Positions 42,825 through 51,532 of a DNA stretch of 64,000 nt are shown here, in pieces (position 1 is the first letter of the stretch; each line of letters starts with the position of its first letter). The notes under the pieces are model-generated. The model ran no database searches and had not been told where the DNA came from. It saw only the letters and a list, made by a program, of their open reading frames with translations. The position numbers and the translations under genes were made by a program. Source of the stretch: an uncultured Bacteroides sp. (lineage in GTDB: Bacteria > Bacteroidota > Bacteroidia > Bacteroidales > Bacteroidaceae); NCBI GenBank assembly GCA_948847595.1, contig CAQOGY010000003.1:248001-312000 (forward strand), in the 5' to 3' direction.

Positions 42825-43229
42825 TCATATCTTGTCTGAGTCCGAGAGATTTTTATCTGTCTTATTGGCTAACCTATACCGTTCCAACTCATCCGATGTC
42901 ACATTCAAGATCCAAGAAATAATCATCAAATCATCCATCAATCCCAAAGGGAACATATCCGGAACAAAGTCAACCGGAGTAATCAAATAAATCGCAGCCG
43001 CAATGATAAAGATCAGGCTGTTCGTATGATAATCCTTATACTTCCCAGTTGACACATCTTTCAGGTAGCTATATAACAACTTTGTCTGCTCTTTCAATCG
43101 AGTAGGTCCCTTCTTCGACAAATAAATCCCAAGCCGAAGGACCAAAGCCTTCAGCCGCTTGGGATTATAAGCATAATGTGCAGCTTTTTTAATCCAATCG
43201 GATCGCAGAAAGCGAACAATTAAATCCAT
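42825..43229 (-). CDS. DUF1232 (YkvA-like) membrane protein
   Basis: Protein of 134 aa. The DUF1232 core is SLIFIIAAAIYLITPVDFVPDMFPLGLMDDLMIISWIL, with the conserved 'I-Y-l-P-D-iPD--p-iG--DD' pattern. The preceding helix is basic (KKAAHYAYNPKRLKALVLRLG). The family is membrane-associated and of unknown function. It is separated from the upstream 93-aa gene by 166 bp containing a CATCCCG/CGGGATG hairpin, so it may have its own start or processing site. Confidence 0.8.
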   Translation of the reverse strand: MDLIVRFLRSDWIKKAAHYAYNPKRLKALVLRLGIYLSKKGPTRLKEQTKLLYSYLKDVSTGKYKDYHTNSLIFIIAAAIYLITPVDFVPDMFPLGLMDDLMIISWILNVTSDELERYRLANKTDKNLSDSDKI

Positions 43230-43395
43230 CCTTACATCTTCTTAAAATCAAAAAAGACACCACTCAATATACTCTCATGACCAGATATGTCAATGCCTCT
43301 AGCCAATAGAAGGAACTGTTCCTTTCTCTATCTTCATCCCGTGACTAAGCGGGATGTTACATTTTGGGGTTAATACAAATGTTGACATAATTCTA

Positions 43396-43677
43396 TTATC
43401 TTATTCCTCTGTTTATACACTCTTTCGCCAACTCCGGCTCTTTAATCAACCAATCCATTGTCAATAAAGCGGCAGGATAAGTCATACTAAATTTTTGTTT
43501 TAGCTCGGACAATTTAAAACCTTCTATCTGAAAGTCTTGTTCTTCTTCCGTATTCAACCAACATTGAAAAGCTGTTTGAAACAGATTATCCATTTCCTGC
43601 AAATCACAGGCAACCGATAACGCCTGTTTTTTAGGATAACCACGTTCTATTAGAATTTTTGTTATTTCTTCTTTCAT
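43396..43677 (-). CDS. 93-aa helical protein, candidate immunity partner
   Basis: Small acidic helical protein (KEEITKILIERGYPKKQAL, LNTEEEQDFQIEGFKLSELK, YPAALLTMDWLIKEPELAK). No family recognised. Its ATG overlaps the stop of the WHH/zincin gene by 4 bp, the arrangement expected for a protein needed in fixed ratio to it. That placement behind a nuclease-bearing protein makes an immunity or adaptor role plausible (inference). Confidence 0.65.
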   Translation of the reverse strand: MKEEITKILIERGYPKKQALSVACDLQEMDNLFQTAFQCWLNTEEEQDFQIEGFKLSELKQKFSMTYPAALLTMDWLIKEPELAKECINRGIR

Positions 43678-45131
43678 GTTAATTTATCTTGATATGATTT
43701 TACAACATCTTCCGCAAAAGCCCGTGCATCTGACTCCAAAGGTTGCAATTGATATGCTTTGAAGCCATAATGTTCCACATCTTGATAACCGTGAAGTTCG
43801 TTCAAGTTCCAATTGGAGACCTCTCCATGACGAGGATGCGTCTCACGTATATTCAAGTTATAATCTTGGTAAGCATGACGCCCCTCATGAATCAATGTGT
43901 CCAAGACCGCCTCATAGCACTCTGTTGATTCTACATAATCTTTATTAATTGTAATACAATTGCTTCCTTGCTCATAATACCCCAAATGCCCCTCTCCCAA
44001 ACTTTGAGATACAACATCACATGATGGTCGATGAGCGATTTTGGCAACTTCATTTTCTAATTGCTGTAATACTCCCATCCGTTTATCAAAAGAAAGCTCC
44101 TTCCATTTATCATATTCCAATCCCACCACTCGGAGCATTACATCGGAAATCGCCTCTACTTGAGCATTGTCTGATGGAGCTTCCAAATAAAGTAGATCTA
44201 TTTTATCTTTTATAGGTTCAAGCAACTCCGCTACAGTCCGATTCGAATCAATGGCCTTAGGAGGTTTTCTACCATTCAATTCATCAATTCGGGCTATTAG
44301 CAAATCCGTATTTCCTAATGGAAGAATCTCTCCAACATATTCAAGTTCAGGCATTGCAAATTTTCCACAAACATACCTGTCTGTTTCCATATAGTCTTTG
44401 ACATTCTCCAACTTAGAGATGTCAATCAGATGGCTTTGAATCCAACGGTCATTCCAAGTAGCCATTCCTCCAGAATGTTGATGTTCTTTAAAAGAATGAA
44501 CTTTTTCATCAATCAATTTCATCCTTCCAAAATTAATATCATGATGCCACGTCAAACCTTCTATTTTATCTTTCTCAGCCATGATATCCGCAAATTGCCG
44601 ATCACTCAAGTTTAAGGTATCCTTTAATGGAGGATCTTTCGTCAATTCTTCTTTTAATCCGACAGTTGCATATTTCATTTGCATTCGGTCAGATCTGTTG
44701 CCATATTCACTCCAAAACTCATCAGACATACAGTAATCTGGAAGAATGATCTCACATTTCGCAGGAAACTCTGGGAATACTCCCCTCAACATCTCACCTG
44801 TAGAAGAGACAAACGTCTGCATCGAATATGTTACATCATTAACGCTCTTCCCATCCCATGAATGTTGTTGTGTTCTTATTGTACGTATATCAGGGAAATA
44901 CTCCTGATACAGCAAAATTTTAGCAATTCCAGTCGATTCAGATATTTCTCCAACCCTATTATCTATATCCTTTGATATAGCGATCTTATTCTCCAAACTC
45001 AATCGCTCCCATTCCAATGATTTCGTATCTAATTCTTTCAGATAAGAAATCTCTGACTGCGTTAAAGAAGAACGCCCTAATCCTTCATTAGAGGCGTTCC
45101 CCTCTTCTATATTACAATTTGAGCTTTTCAT
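43674..45131 (-). CDS. large protein with WHH-type HNH nuclease motif and HExxH zincin motif
   Basis: Protein of 485 aa with no signal peptide or membrane helix. At about residues 193-230 it reads GLTWHHDINFGRMKLIDE followed by HSFKEHQHSGGMATW. This matches the WHH/LHH class of HNH/EndoVII nuclease toxins (W-H-H, G-R-M-x-L, H-x(3)-H--H-GG). At about residues 395-420 a second site reads ITINKDYVES, then DTLIHEGRHAYQDYN, containing HEGRH, the HExxH zinc-protease signature, in a context like metallopeptidase domains of polymorphic toxins. It lies 3 bp behind the HerA-like ATPase gene and overlaps the 93-aa gene. It could be the effector of the island system. No delivery domain (VgrG, PAAR, RHS, LXG) is seen. 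Confidence 0.72.
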   Translation of the reverse strand: MKSSNCNIEEGNASNEGLGRSSLTQSEISYLKELDTKSLEWERLSLENKIAISKDIDNRVGEISESTGIAKILLYQEYFPDIRTIRTQQHSWDGKSVNDVTYSMQTFVSSTGEMLRGVFPEFPAKCEIILPDYCMSDEFWSEYGNRSDRMQMKYATVGLKEELTKDPPLKDTLNLSDRQFADIMAEKDKIEGLTWHHDINFGRMKLIDEKVHSFKEHQHSGGMATWNDRWIQSHLIDISKLENVKDYMETDRYVCGKFAMPELEYVGEILPLGNTDLLIARIDELNGRKPPKAIDSNRTVAELLEPIKDKIDLLYLEAPSDNAQVEAISDVMLRVVGLEYDKWKELSFDKRMGVLQQLENEVAKIAHRPSCDVVSQSLGEGHLGYYEQGSNCITINKDYVESTECYEAVLDTLIHEGRHAYQDYNLNIRETHPRHGEVSNWNLNELHGYQDVEHYGFKAYQLQPLESDARAFAEDVVKSYQDKLT

Positions 45132-45134
45132 ATA

Positions 45135-47870
45135 TCACTTCATCTTATGGATCTTCACCCAATACGTATCTGTCGCCAAAGAACTTGATACAATACACTG
45201 TCCGGTCATCAACTTAGCAATGACCTTCCGTTGTTCTTCATTCAAGCCCATAGACTCAGATATTGCTTTACAATCATCTTCCGCTACCAATCGATGTGTA
45301 ATCTTTAGATTCGTATTTTTGATCGCATCTGGAATAAGCCTTGTAGGCACTTGATCTACCAAGAACATACCCTCACCGTATGCACGAATCTCTGACAGCA
45401 TATTGCTAAACATTATAGCCGATTTATATTGAGGCAATTCTTGATTGTCACATCTGGCCATAACCCGATGAGCTTCTTCTATAACAGTAAGATGCCTGCA
45501 ACTATTATCATTGAAATCAACCTGTCCGGTTTCGGCTAAAGCTGCACGATATTCATATAAGAACTGAAGGATCAATGCCATAAAGAATGATTTATCCACA
45601 TCATCGCCCACGTATGATAAATTGATGATACATGGTTTCTCAAACAACTCAACCCACGGTGTAGAATGCACCGTGTTTAGCATCTCTCCTTTCCATCCTC
45701 GTTTCAAGCTATCTATGCGTGTATTGAGGCACGCTTTCATATTCCGTTCAATCCGCTCTTCATATTGTCGGTTGGAAATCACTTTGTCCACACTTATACT
45801 CATACTATTTAATGTAGGAGGTAAAGTTTTTCCGAATTTAGGTTCTTCACCTAACCAGTCTGTCGATTTATTCTGATATACAGTATAGATCAAATCCTCC
45901 ATCAAAACCGGAAGAATATCATACATAGGAAACGCTGCCGCAAAAGTAGATTTCAAACGATCAATATGTGTCAATACATTCGGTTCTTGTTTCTCATTCA
46001 ACCAAATTAACTCAAATGGATTTAATTTCAATTTTTCAGGTACAACCCCCGTTTTGTACCTCTTACAACCGGGAATGTAAACATCAATCGGATTTTCCGG
46101 ATGCTCCTCATTGTATTTTAATGCCCAATCTACATATTCCGTCTTTGCCGGTTCAATCACCAGAAAAGGAATTTCACCCTTTATGCCATTCAGAATCGCT
46201 TGTACCGTATTCGTCTTACCACTTCCATTAATACCGGACAATAAAGTGTGACGGGAAAGAGAACTTACCGGAATATGGTAATCCATATTCGTAGGGGAAC
46301 CTCCATAAAGCAACTTTCCAATTTCAACAGTTTTATCCTCTTTCTTTTCCTGCAAATTCAAACTAAACTCCGGAGAACTGTCGATTACACTGATTCCTGG
46401 GACGGAACGCAATGGGAAATTAATTAAGTAAGAGAGTTCCTTGGTGGTTAGAACGGTTTTAAGTTCTTTATAATGATCTCCTAAAGGATGATTAAATGGC
46501 TTACTATTTGAAGAACTGTCTATACGAATAATCGGAGACTGAAAACGACCTATTGATTGCTCTGCTTCAATCACATTACTGATATCCGTTATGCGAATTG
46601 GCTCAAAGATAGATTCTTGTCCACTAAGAATAGAACGCAATTGCATAGCACCACCTTTTATATCCGATTCTTTACTCGCCAACAAATAAGTACCAACTTT
46701 CCACATTCCTGTAGCCTTGCCTGTTTCTAACCGTTTGCTATGATAAAAAAGATGTTCTGCTACAGATTCTATGTGCTTATTCACAATATTCCGACTTAAA
46801 CTCTGGGATTGACCTTCATTTGTAGATGTAGAATCTGATTCGGAGTGATTGGTACCTGTAGTAGTAGATACTGATTTGCTTGGTGTTAATGAACTTACAA
46901 GTGAATTAGCAACTCCTATTCCCAACATAGAAATTGCTCCTGCCACCAATTGCCCCCCTACTTTTGTAGCACCCTCCAAAACAGACTGGGCAGCCGGAAA
47001 AAAAGAAGCAGCCAAAGCCAATCCTGTTCCCTGCATAGCCAATTTTCCTAATTTGGAATAATCTCTTTTTGTAGTCGATACACCTTCTGATGTAGATGTT
47101 CCATCCGTTGTAGTATGAGAACGTGAACTTCCTTGCGAACGTCCCTCTGTTACATTGAATGATTTCATAGACTCCGCTTGTCCATTCATTTCCCTACATT
47201 GAAAAAGCATGGCATCTACCTCATTGGTCTCAATCGGATCTGCGACAACCAAATAGGCATAATTCTTACTTTGACTCATCCCTGCCATCAATTTATCTAT
47301 GGTTGCCGGATAAATTGATTTATATTGGCTTTCCATAGAAGGAATTCCGGTCAAAGCATATACATACTCCAAGTTGTCATCTCTCAGCTGTGATGAAAAA
47401 GCTTGAAGCCCTTCATCTTCTGATTCATTTTTTACGATATGACATTGTAGCCCCGGCCAAGTACCTTTCATGAATTCGGTCAAATATCTGGTTATATTCT
47501 TTTTGATACTTGTCCCCATTGGGCGTACTCCCAAATACAACCGATTCCGTTTGCCATTTCCCGTAATCAAAAAAAGTAATTGAGTTTCTTGAGGCATGAA
47601 ACAAGAATAGAGAATTTTTTGCATAGCTGTAAAACAATCCTCCGAAGTTTGATCCAATGGTTTACCGACTTGTGTTATCTCAGTCCAAGATACATCATTC
47701 TTACTAGTCAATCCAACCTCTTTCAATTCAAAATAAGGATTGAGATTCGTATCTACAATCTTTTCCAAGTACTTACGTTCCATACAGAATGATAAAGACT
47801 GGGAAATAGAAGTGGCGGCTAAAACCTTAGCCGCACTTTCTGAAACTACCGGAATATGTATATTTTCCAT
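45135..47870 (-). CDS. HerA/FtsK-like P-loop ATPase with a hydrophobic insert
   Basis: Protein of 911 aa. The Walker A motif GINGSGKTNTVQAI lies at about residue 545, and Walker B LTVIEEAHRVMARC at about 797, with DQVPTRLIPDAIKNTNLKITHRL downstream as in HerA-type ATPases (DUF87). The region before the ATPase (about residues 1-540) is unusual: two Ser/Thr/Glu-rich stretches (TTTDGTSTSEGVSTT and NHSESDSTSTNEGQS) flank a glycine/alanine-rich hydrophobic segment (LALAASFFPAAQSVLEGATKVGGQLVAGAISMLGIG is within about residues 275-325). It probably drives DNA or protein movement at the membrane, or powers the complex. It is 1 bp from the Hsp70-like gene and 3 bp from the nuclease gene. Confidence 0.82.
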   Translation of the reverse strand: MENIHIPVVSESAAKVLAATSISQSLSFCMERKYLEKIVDTNLNPYFELKEVGLTSKNDVSWTEITQVGKPLDQTSEDCFTAMQKILYSCFMPQETQLLFLITGNGKRNRLYLGVRPMGTSIKKNITRYLTEFMKGTWPGLQCHIVKNESEDEGLQAFSSQLRDDNLEYVYALTGIPSMESQYKSIYPATIDKLMAGMSQSKNYAYLVVADPIETNEVDAMLFQCREMNGQAESMKSFNVTEGRSQGSSRSHTTTDGTSTSEGVSTTKRDYSKLGKLAMQGTGLALAASFFPAAQSVLEGATKVGGQLVAGAISMLGIGVANSLVSSLTPSKSVSTTTGTNHSESDSTSTNEGQSQSLSRNIVNKHIESVAEHLFYHSKRLETGKATGMWKVGTYLLASKESDIKGGAMQLRSILSGQESIFEPIRITDISNVIEAEQSIGRFQSPIIRIDSSSNSKPFNHPLGDHYKELKTVLTTKELSYLINFPLRSVPGISVIDSSPEFSLNLQEKKEDKTVEIGKLLYGGSPTNMDYHIPVSSLSRHTLLSGINGSGKTNTVQAILNGIKGEIPFLVIEPAKTEYVDWALKYNEEHPENPIDVYIPGCKRYKTGVVPEKLKLNPFELIWLNEKQEPNVLTHIDRLKSTFAAAFPMYDILPVLMEDLIYTVYQNKSTDWLGEEPKFGKTLPPTLNSMSISVDKVISNRQYEERIERNMKACLNTRIDSLKRGWKGEMLNTVHSTPWVELFEKPCIINLSYVGDDVDKSFFMALILQFLYEYRAALAETGQVDFNDNSCRHLTVIEEAHRVMARCDNQELPQYKSAIMFSNMLSEIRAYGEGMFLVDQVPTRLIPDAIKNTNLKITHRLVAEDDCKAISESMGLNEEQRKVIAKLMTGQCIVSSSLATDTYWVKIHKMK

Positions 47871-47871
47871 T

Positions 47872-49833
47872 TTATTCTACCATTAAACGAGTTTGTTCTA
47901 TGCACTCCTTCACATAAGATTCAATTGTTGCTTTGCTTTGAGATCGAATCGTCTGTTGTAATGTATAATTACTGCAAATAGATTGTTCTACAGCCTTTTG
48001 TATCTTATTACAAATATCCTCCCAATTATTGTTGAACTCATCGAAAACTTGTTGTCGCTGATCATGATCCAAATCTTTAGCCAAAGCTTCTTGACGCTTC
48101 TGTTTTTCTGTTTTTTCTTCACCAAAGAACCAATTGGCTAAAATTGCTCCTCCACCAATCAACCAAGTTAATGGGCCACCTAATAACATGGCAATCGCGC
48201 CACCAACAGCCGCACCGGCAATACCTGTAACAAGTCCATTCACTATTCCTCCATCCGTGAAATTGGAGCTGAGCTGCCGCATTTGTTCCGCGATCACACT
48301 CATATCTATATTAGGTAAAGAAGATATGGATACTTGGGCATTTCCCATACGAACTCCTTGACGTGAATAGTTACTAACGATTTTATCTAACCGATCACGT
48401 ATTTCTTTCGTTTGGTTTTCAAAAGCCTCCTTATAACATTCCATGGCCCAATCCCCTACTTGATTGAGATCCTCGCTTATATTTTCTTCAATGTAAGCCT
48501 GCAAATCATTAATTGAGACATCCGTCTCATTATCCCTGAAATTTGTCACACAAGCTCCTACCGTACCAATGATTTCTTCTGACAACTTATCACACAATGA
48601 ATTTACAAACGGAGTATAAATATCTGATTCTGCGACAATATCATTCAATAATTGTTTTGTATTGCCTATTCCTCCCGATCGGATATCGCCTCTTGCCAAT
48701 TCTGCTACACCTCTCGAAATCGTCAAAGAGGGATCTTGATCTCTATATACCAAGTCCTTTGGAAGTCCCCAACAATCTTCTATCAATGTTTGAATAAAAT
48801 CCATTCGAGATGCACCACCTGTTAAAAATGCCGCTTTGATTGGATTTCCTCCAATATGATAATACTTAAAATCAAGCATCGCTTGACTGATTTCAGAGAT
48901 ATATCCTTTTTCCTCTAACATGCGATTCAACTCTCCTGGTTGAAAAACAAATTTCATTTTTGAATCCTCAAAGTCTTCGTCATCCACAATATCCTCAAAA
49001 TTTACGGTCTTTTTATAACGAATATCCGGATCAAAATAGACACCCTCTTTAGCACAACGAGTATCATACAATAATTTAGCGACTAATTTAGGGTACTGTG
49101 TTTCAAAAGCGACAATATCTTTATTTTTATCACGAATCTCCGCATACATTATTTTCTCAACTTGCGACGCTCCACAATCATAGCCATAATCAACCGGAGC
49201 ATTTCCGCTTTGTAAATATGTAAAATCTAAAGTGCTCGACCCCATATCAAACACAATAGCTCCTTGTGATATATATTGTGGTAATCCTGAAGAGGTATCC
49301 AACTGAGCCTTTATAAACGCCGCTCTAGATTCCGAAGTAATGCCAGCAATAGGCAAACCCGCTTTAGCAGCCATTTGTCCATACAGATTTTTAGCCTTTT
49401 CATCCCAACTAGATGGAGTTGCAATATAAAGCAAATGATTATCATCACTAAATAAGGCTCCTGATTTTTCTCGGATAAGAGCATATACTTCATGCATATA
49501 ACGAATCATCAATTGTTCTTTTTCTCCGTCAATATTCTCAGGCTTCTTTTTAAAAAGAACTTCTACTGTCGCCTTTTTCAATCTTTCCGGAGAAAATGCC
49601 GCCTCTCCTAAAAATGCTTGGCCATTAGGCTGTATATTAATAGCAGTAGGAAGAACTTTTCGATTAGCTCCAAAATCTACATCTTTTACCGCCTCTAAGT
49701 CACCCGGTGCTAAATCCCAACCTATCGGACAAAAAGCAGCCGATGTCTCTCCATGACCAAAGTCGATTCCTATTACATATTCATGTCTATTTTTATCTGG
49801 AACAATTTTCCAATTGTATTTTTTATCTTGCAT
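47872..49833 (-). CDS. membrane-associated Hsp70/DnaK-like ATPase
   Basis: Protein of 653 aa with an actin-fold nucleotide-binding domain in the first ~400 residues: phosphate-1 IGIDFGHGETSAAF, connect-1 around YIATPSSWDEKAKNLYGQ and ITSESRAAFIKAQLD, phosphate-2 IVFDMGSSTLDFTYL, and the adenosine motif AAFLTGGASRMDFIQTL. The canonical Hsp70 substrate-binding domain is absent; instead there is a helical region and a glycine-zipper segment at about residues 528-571 (GGAIAMLLGGPLTWLIGGGA), followed by a charged coiled C-terminus. No DnaJ or GrpE gene is adjacent. It probably acts as a switch or assembly ATPase of the island complex. Confidence 0.85.
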   Translation of the reverse strand: MQDKKYNWKIVPDKNRHEYVIGIDFGHGETSAAFCPIGWDLAPGDLEAVKDVDFGANRKVLPTAINIQPNGQAFLGEAAFSPERLKKATVEVLFKKKPENIDGEKEQLMIRYMHEVYALIREKSGALFSDDNHLLYIATPSSWDEKAKNLYGQMAAKAGLPIAGITSESRAAFIKAQLDTSSGLPQYISQGAIVFDMGSSTLDFTYLQSGNAPVDYGYDCGASQVEKIMYAEIRDKNKDIVAFETQYPKLVAKLLYDTRCAKEGVYFDPDIRYKKTVNFEDIVDDEDFEDSKMKFVFQPGELNRMLEEKGYISEISQAMLDFKYYHIGGNPIKAAFLTGGASRMDFIQTLIEDCWGLPKDLVYRDQDPSLTISRGVAELARGDIRSGGIGNTKQLLNDIVAESDIYTPFVNSLCDKLSEEIIGTVGACVTNFRDNETDVSINDLQAYIEENISEDLNQVGDWAMECYKEAFENQTKEIRDRLDKIVSNYSRQGVRMGNAQVSISSLPNIDMSVIAEQMRQLSSNFTDGGIVNGLVTGIAGAAVGGAIAMLLGGPLTWLIGGGAILANWFFGEEKTEKQKRQEALAKDLDHDQRQQVFDEFNNNWEDICNKIQKAVEQSICSNYTLQQTIRSQSKATIESYVKECIEQTRLMVE

Positions 49834-49845
49834 AATAATTTCTTT

Positions 49846-50811
49846 TTAAGCCATTACAAACACTTTACCTTTCTTAATCAGAATATCACCTTTTATGATA
49901 GCCGGACAAATCATTGTCGGATTAGTTACCTTTGTTGATTCCATTTGTTCAAACCAATCTATTTTGTCTTCACTAAAGGAAACGACTTCCAAGCCATAGC
50001 AATTCAATGAATCAACAACCTGTTCTATACGCTCATCTATCTTCGCCAACCGTTTGTCATTAGGCTGTTGAGAGTATGCCACACCCAATAAAGACTGAAT
50101 ACTTGCCAATAATAGGCTATAATCCCTTTCCAATGTAGGCTTTTCCTGCGATTCATATTTATTGACTACTTTCTGTATCTGATTACGGAAGGTATTAATC
50201 AAAGAATCAATACTATCACAAGTTTGTTGTATGATATTTAAGAATGTAGCTACATCAATTTCTGTATTTACAATGGCTGCTTCAATTTTTGGTTTAGGGG
50301 TAATTGACTTCTTCTCCTCAACATTCTTTTTTCCTGATTTTGTTGCTAAATAGAGAACTATAGCCGTACCTGCTATCGCACCAAATACAGCACCCCAGCC
50401 ACTACCCAGTGTCATTTTTCCTAATACTGCACCACCTCCCGCACCAATTAAAGTCTTTGTACCATCTAACTTTTGAGACAAGAACATTTCAATCGGATTT
50501 CTCTCTGGCTGGTTCTTCTTTTCTTCTGAAAAATGAACTTTTGTTTTAATCTCTATCTCTTTTTCAGTCAACTTTCGTCCCATTTCTTGTTGCGCATTCA
50601 ACAATGATAATGCAGCCTGCAAGATATAATCTTCCGAAACAGAAAGATTCTGGCGATATTCTCCACCTTGATTAAACAATGAATCAAAGTAATTAGTAAC
50701 AATGCTTTGAATCTTGTTTACATCTTTAGGCAGCATTAAGCCTGTCAACTCTTTTTCTAATGCCTGTTTGTTTGCTTCAAACATCAAGGCCAAAGTTTGT
50801 TTTTTATTCAT
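49846..50811 (-). CDS. helical protein with glycine-zipper segment
   Basis: Protein of 321 aa, no family recognised. N-terminal helices (QTLALMFEANKQALEKELTG) are followed at about residues 115-155 by a glycine-rich hydrophobic stretch (IGAGGGAVLGKMTLGSGWG, AVFGAIAGTAIVLYLATKSG) that could cross or insert in the membrane. A long helical C-terminal half follows (FLNIIQQTCDSIDSLINTFRNQIQKV), ending with a short beta-rich tail (CPAIIKGDILIKKGKVFV). It lies 12 bp upstream of the Hsp70-like gene and is a likely subunit of the same complex. Confidence 0.6.
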   Translation of the reverse strand: MNKKQTLALMFEANKQALEKELTGLMLPKDVNKIQSIVTNYFDSLFNQGGEYRQNLSVSEDYILQAALSLLNAQQEMGRKLTEKEIEIKTKVHFSEEKKNQPERNPIEMFLSQKLDGTKTLIGAGGGAVLGKMTLGSGWGAVFGAIAGTAIVLYLATKSGKKNVEEKKSITPKPKIEAAIVNTEIDVATFLNIIQQTCDSIDSLINTFRNQIQKVVNKYESQEKPTLERDYSLLLASIQSLLGVAYSQQPNDKRLAKIDERIEQVVDSLNCYGLEVVSFSEDKIDWFEQMESTKVTNPTMICPAIIKGDILIKKGKVFVMA

Positions 50812-50818
50812 TTTTGGA

Positions 50819-51529
50819 TTATCTATATTCTCTTTTTTTATTAGATATATCTGAATATAATAGCCATATTAACATCCCTTTTATATTTTTACATACACAG
50901 CTTAAAATCATGCATACAGCTAAAAGGAGTCCCATTAATACTATTATTAAAACACATATTTGTATAGAAATTTGCATTATAATAGTACAAATCCAAGCAA
51001 TAATGACAAATGATATAAATATGATAGTTATTTTACTTGTTGAAAATCCTAGTGGCATAAATCTTTGATCAAATGGCTCTTGTAATTTATCATCTTTCGT
51101 GTTGTATTTAGAATCAAAAATAACAAGAGAATATAATGGATTTATTTCATATTTCTCTATAATTTTCATCCAGCTATTTGTCCATGCATTATGTCCTAAA
51201 ATTGATAGCAACCACAGAATACTCACTATTAATCCTAATATGGAAACTAATATTAAATAGTATTCATAGTTGTTTTCTAAAAATAAGACTCCACTTTCTA
51301 CTTTTAGATCTTTTATTTCAAATTGCCCATTTGCTGTTAATATTATATTTGTTGCACATAGCAATGTGCAATAAGCTACTAATAAAGCCCCATCAAATAA
51401 AGCATAATAATTCATCCATGTATGATACCGATCAACATGTTTCCAATAAGCCTCTATCGCTTTTTCATATGCGCACTTACGCTTATCTTCATCAGTTGTT
51501 TTGTAATGAACTTTTACATCTCTCATCAT
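50819..51529 (-). CDS. four-helix membrane protein, possibly RipA-like
   Basis: Protein of 236 aa. Membrane helices at about residues 40-62, 90-112, 165-185 and 188-215. A polar loop after helix 2 reads NAWTNSWMKIIEKYEINPLYSLVIF, and the pattern 'LGLIVSILWLLS--GH--WTNSW-KII--YE' recalls RipA-type octameric membrane proteins; this is weak similarity by eye only. It begins 3 bp after the preceding gene's stop and ends 7 bp before the next start, so it belongs tightly to the island operon. Confidence 0.6.
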   Translation of the reverse strand: MMRDVKVHYKTTDEDKRKCAYEKAIEAYWKHVDRYHTWMNYYALFDGALLVAYCTLLCATNIILTANGQFEIKDLKVESGVLFLENNYEYYLILVSILGLIVSILWLLSILGHNAWTNSWMKIIEKYEINPLYSLVIFDSKYNTKDDKLQEPFDQRFMPLGFSTSKITIIFISFVIIAWICTIIMQISIQICVLIIVLMGLLLAVCMILSCVCKNIKGMLIWLLYSDISNKKREYR

Positions 51530-51532
51530 GTT

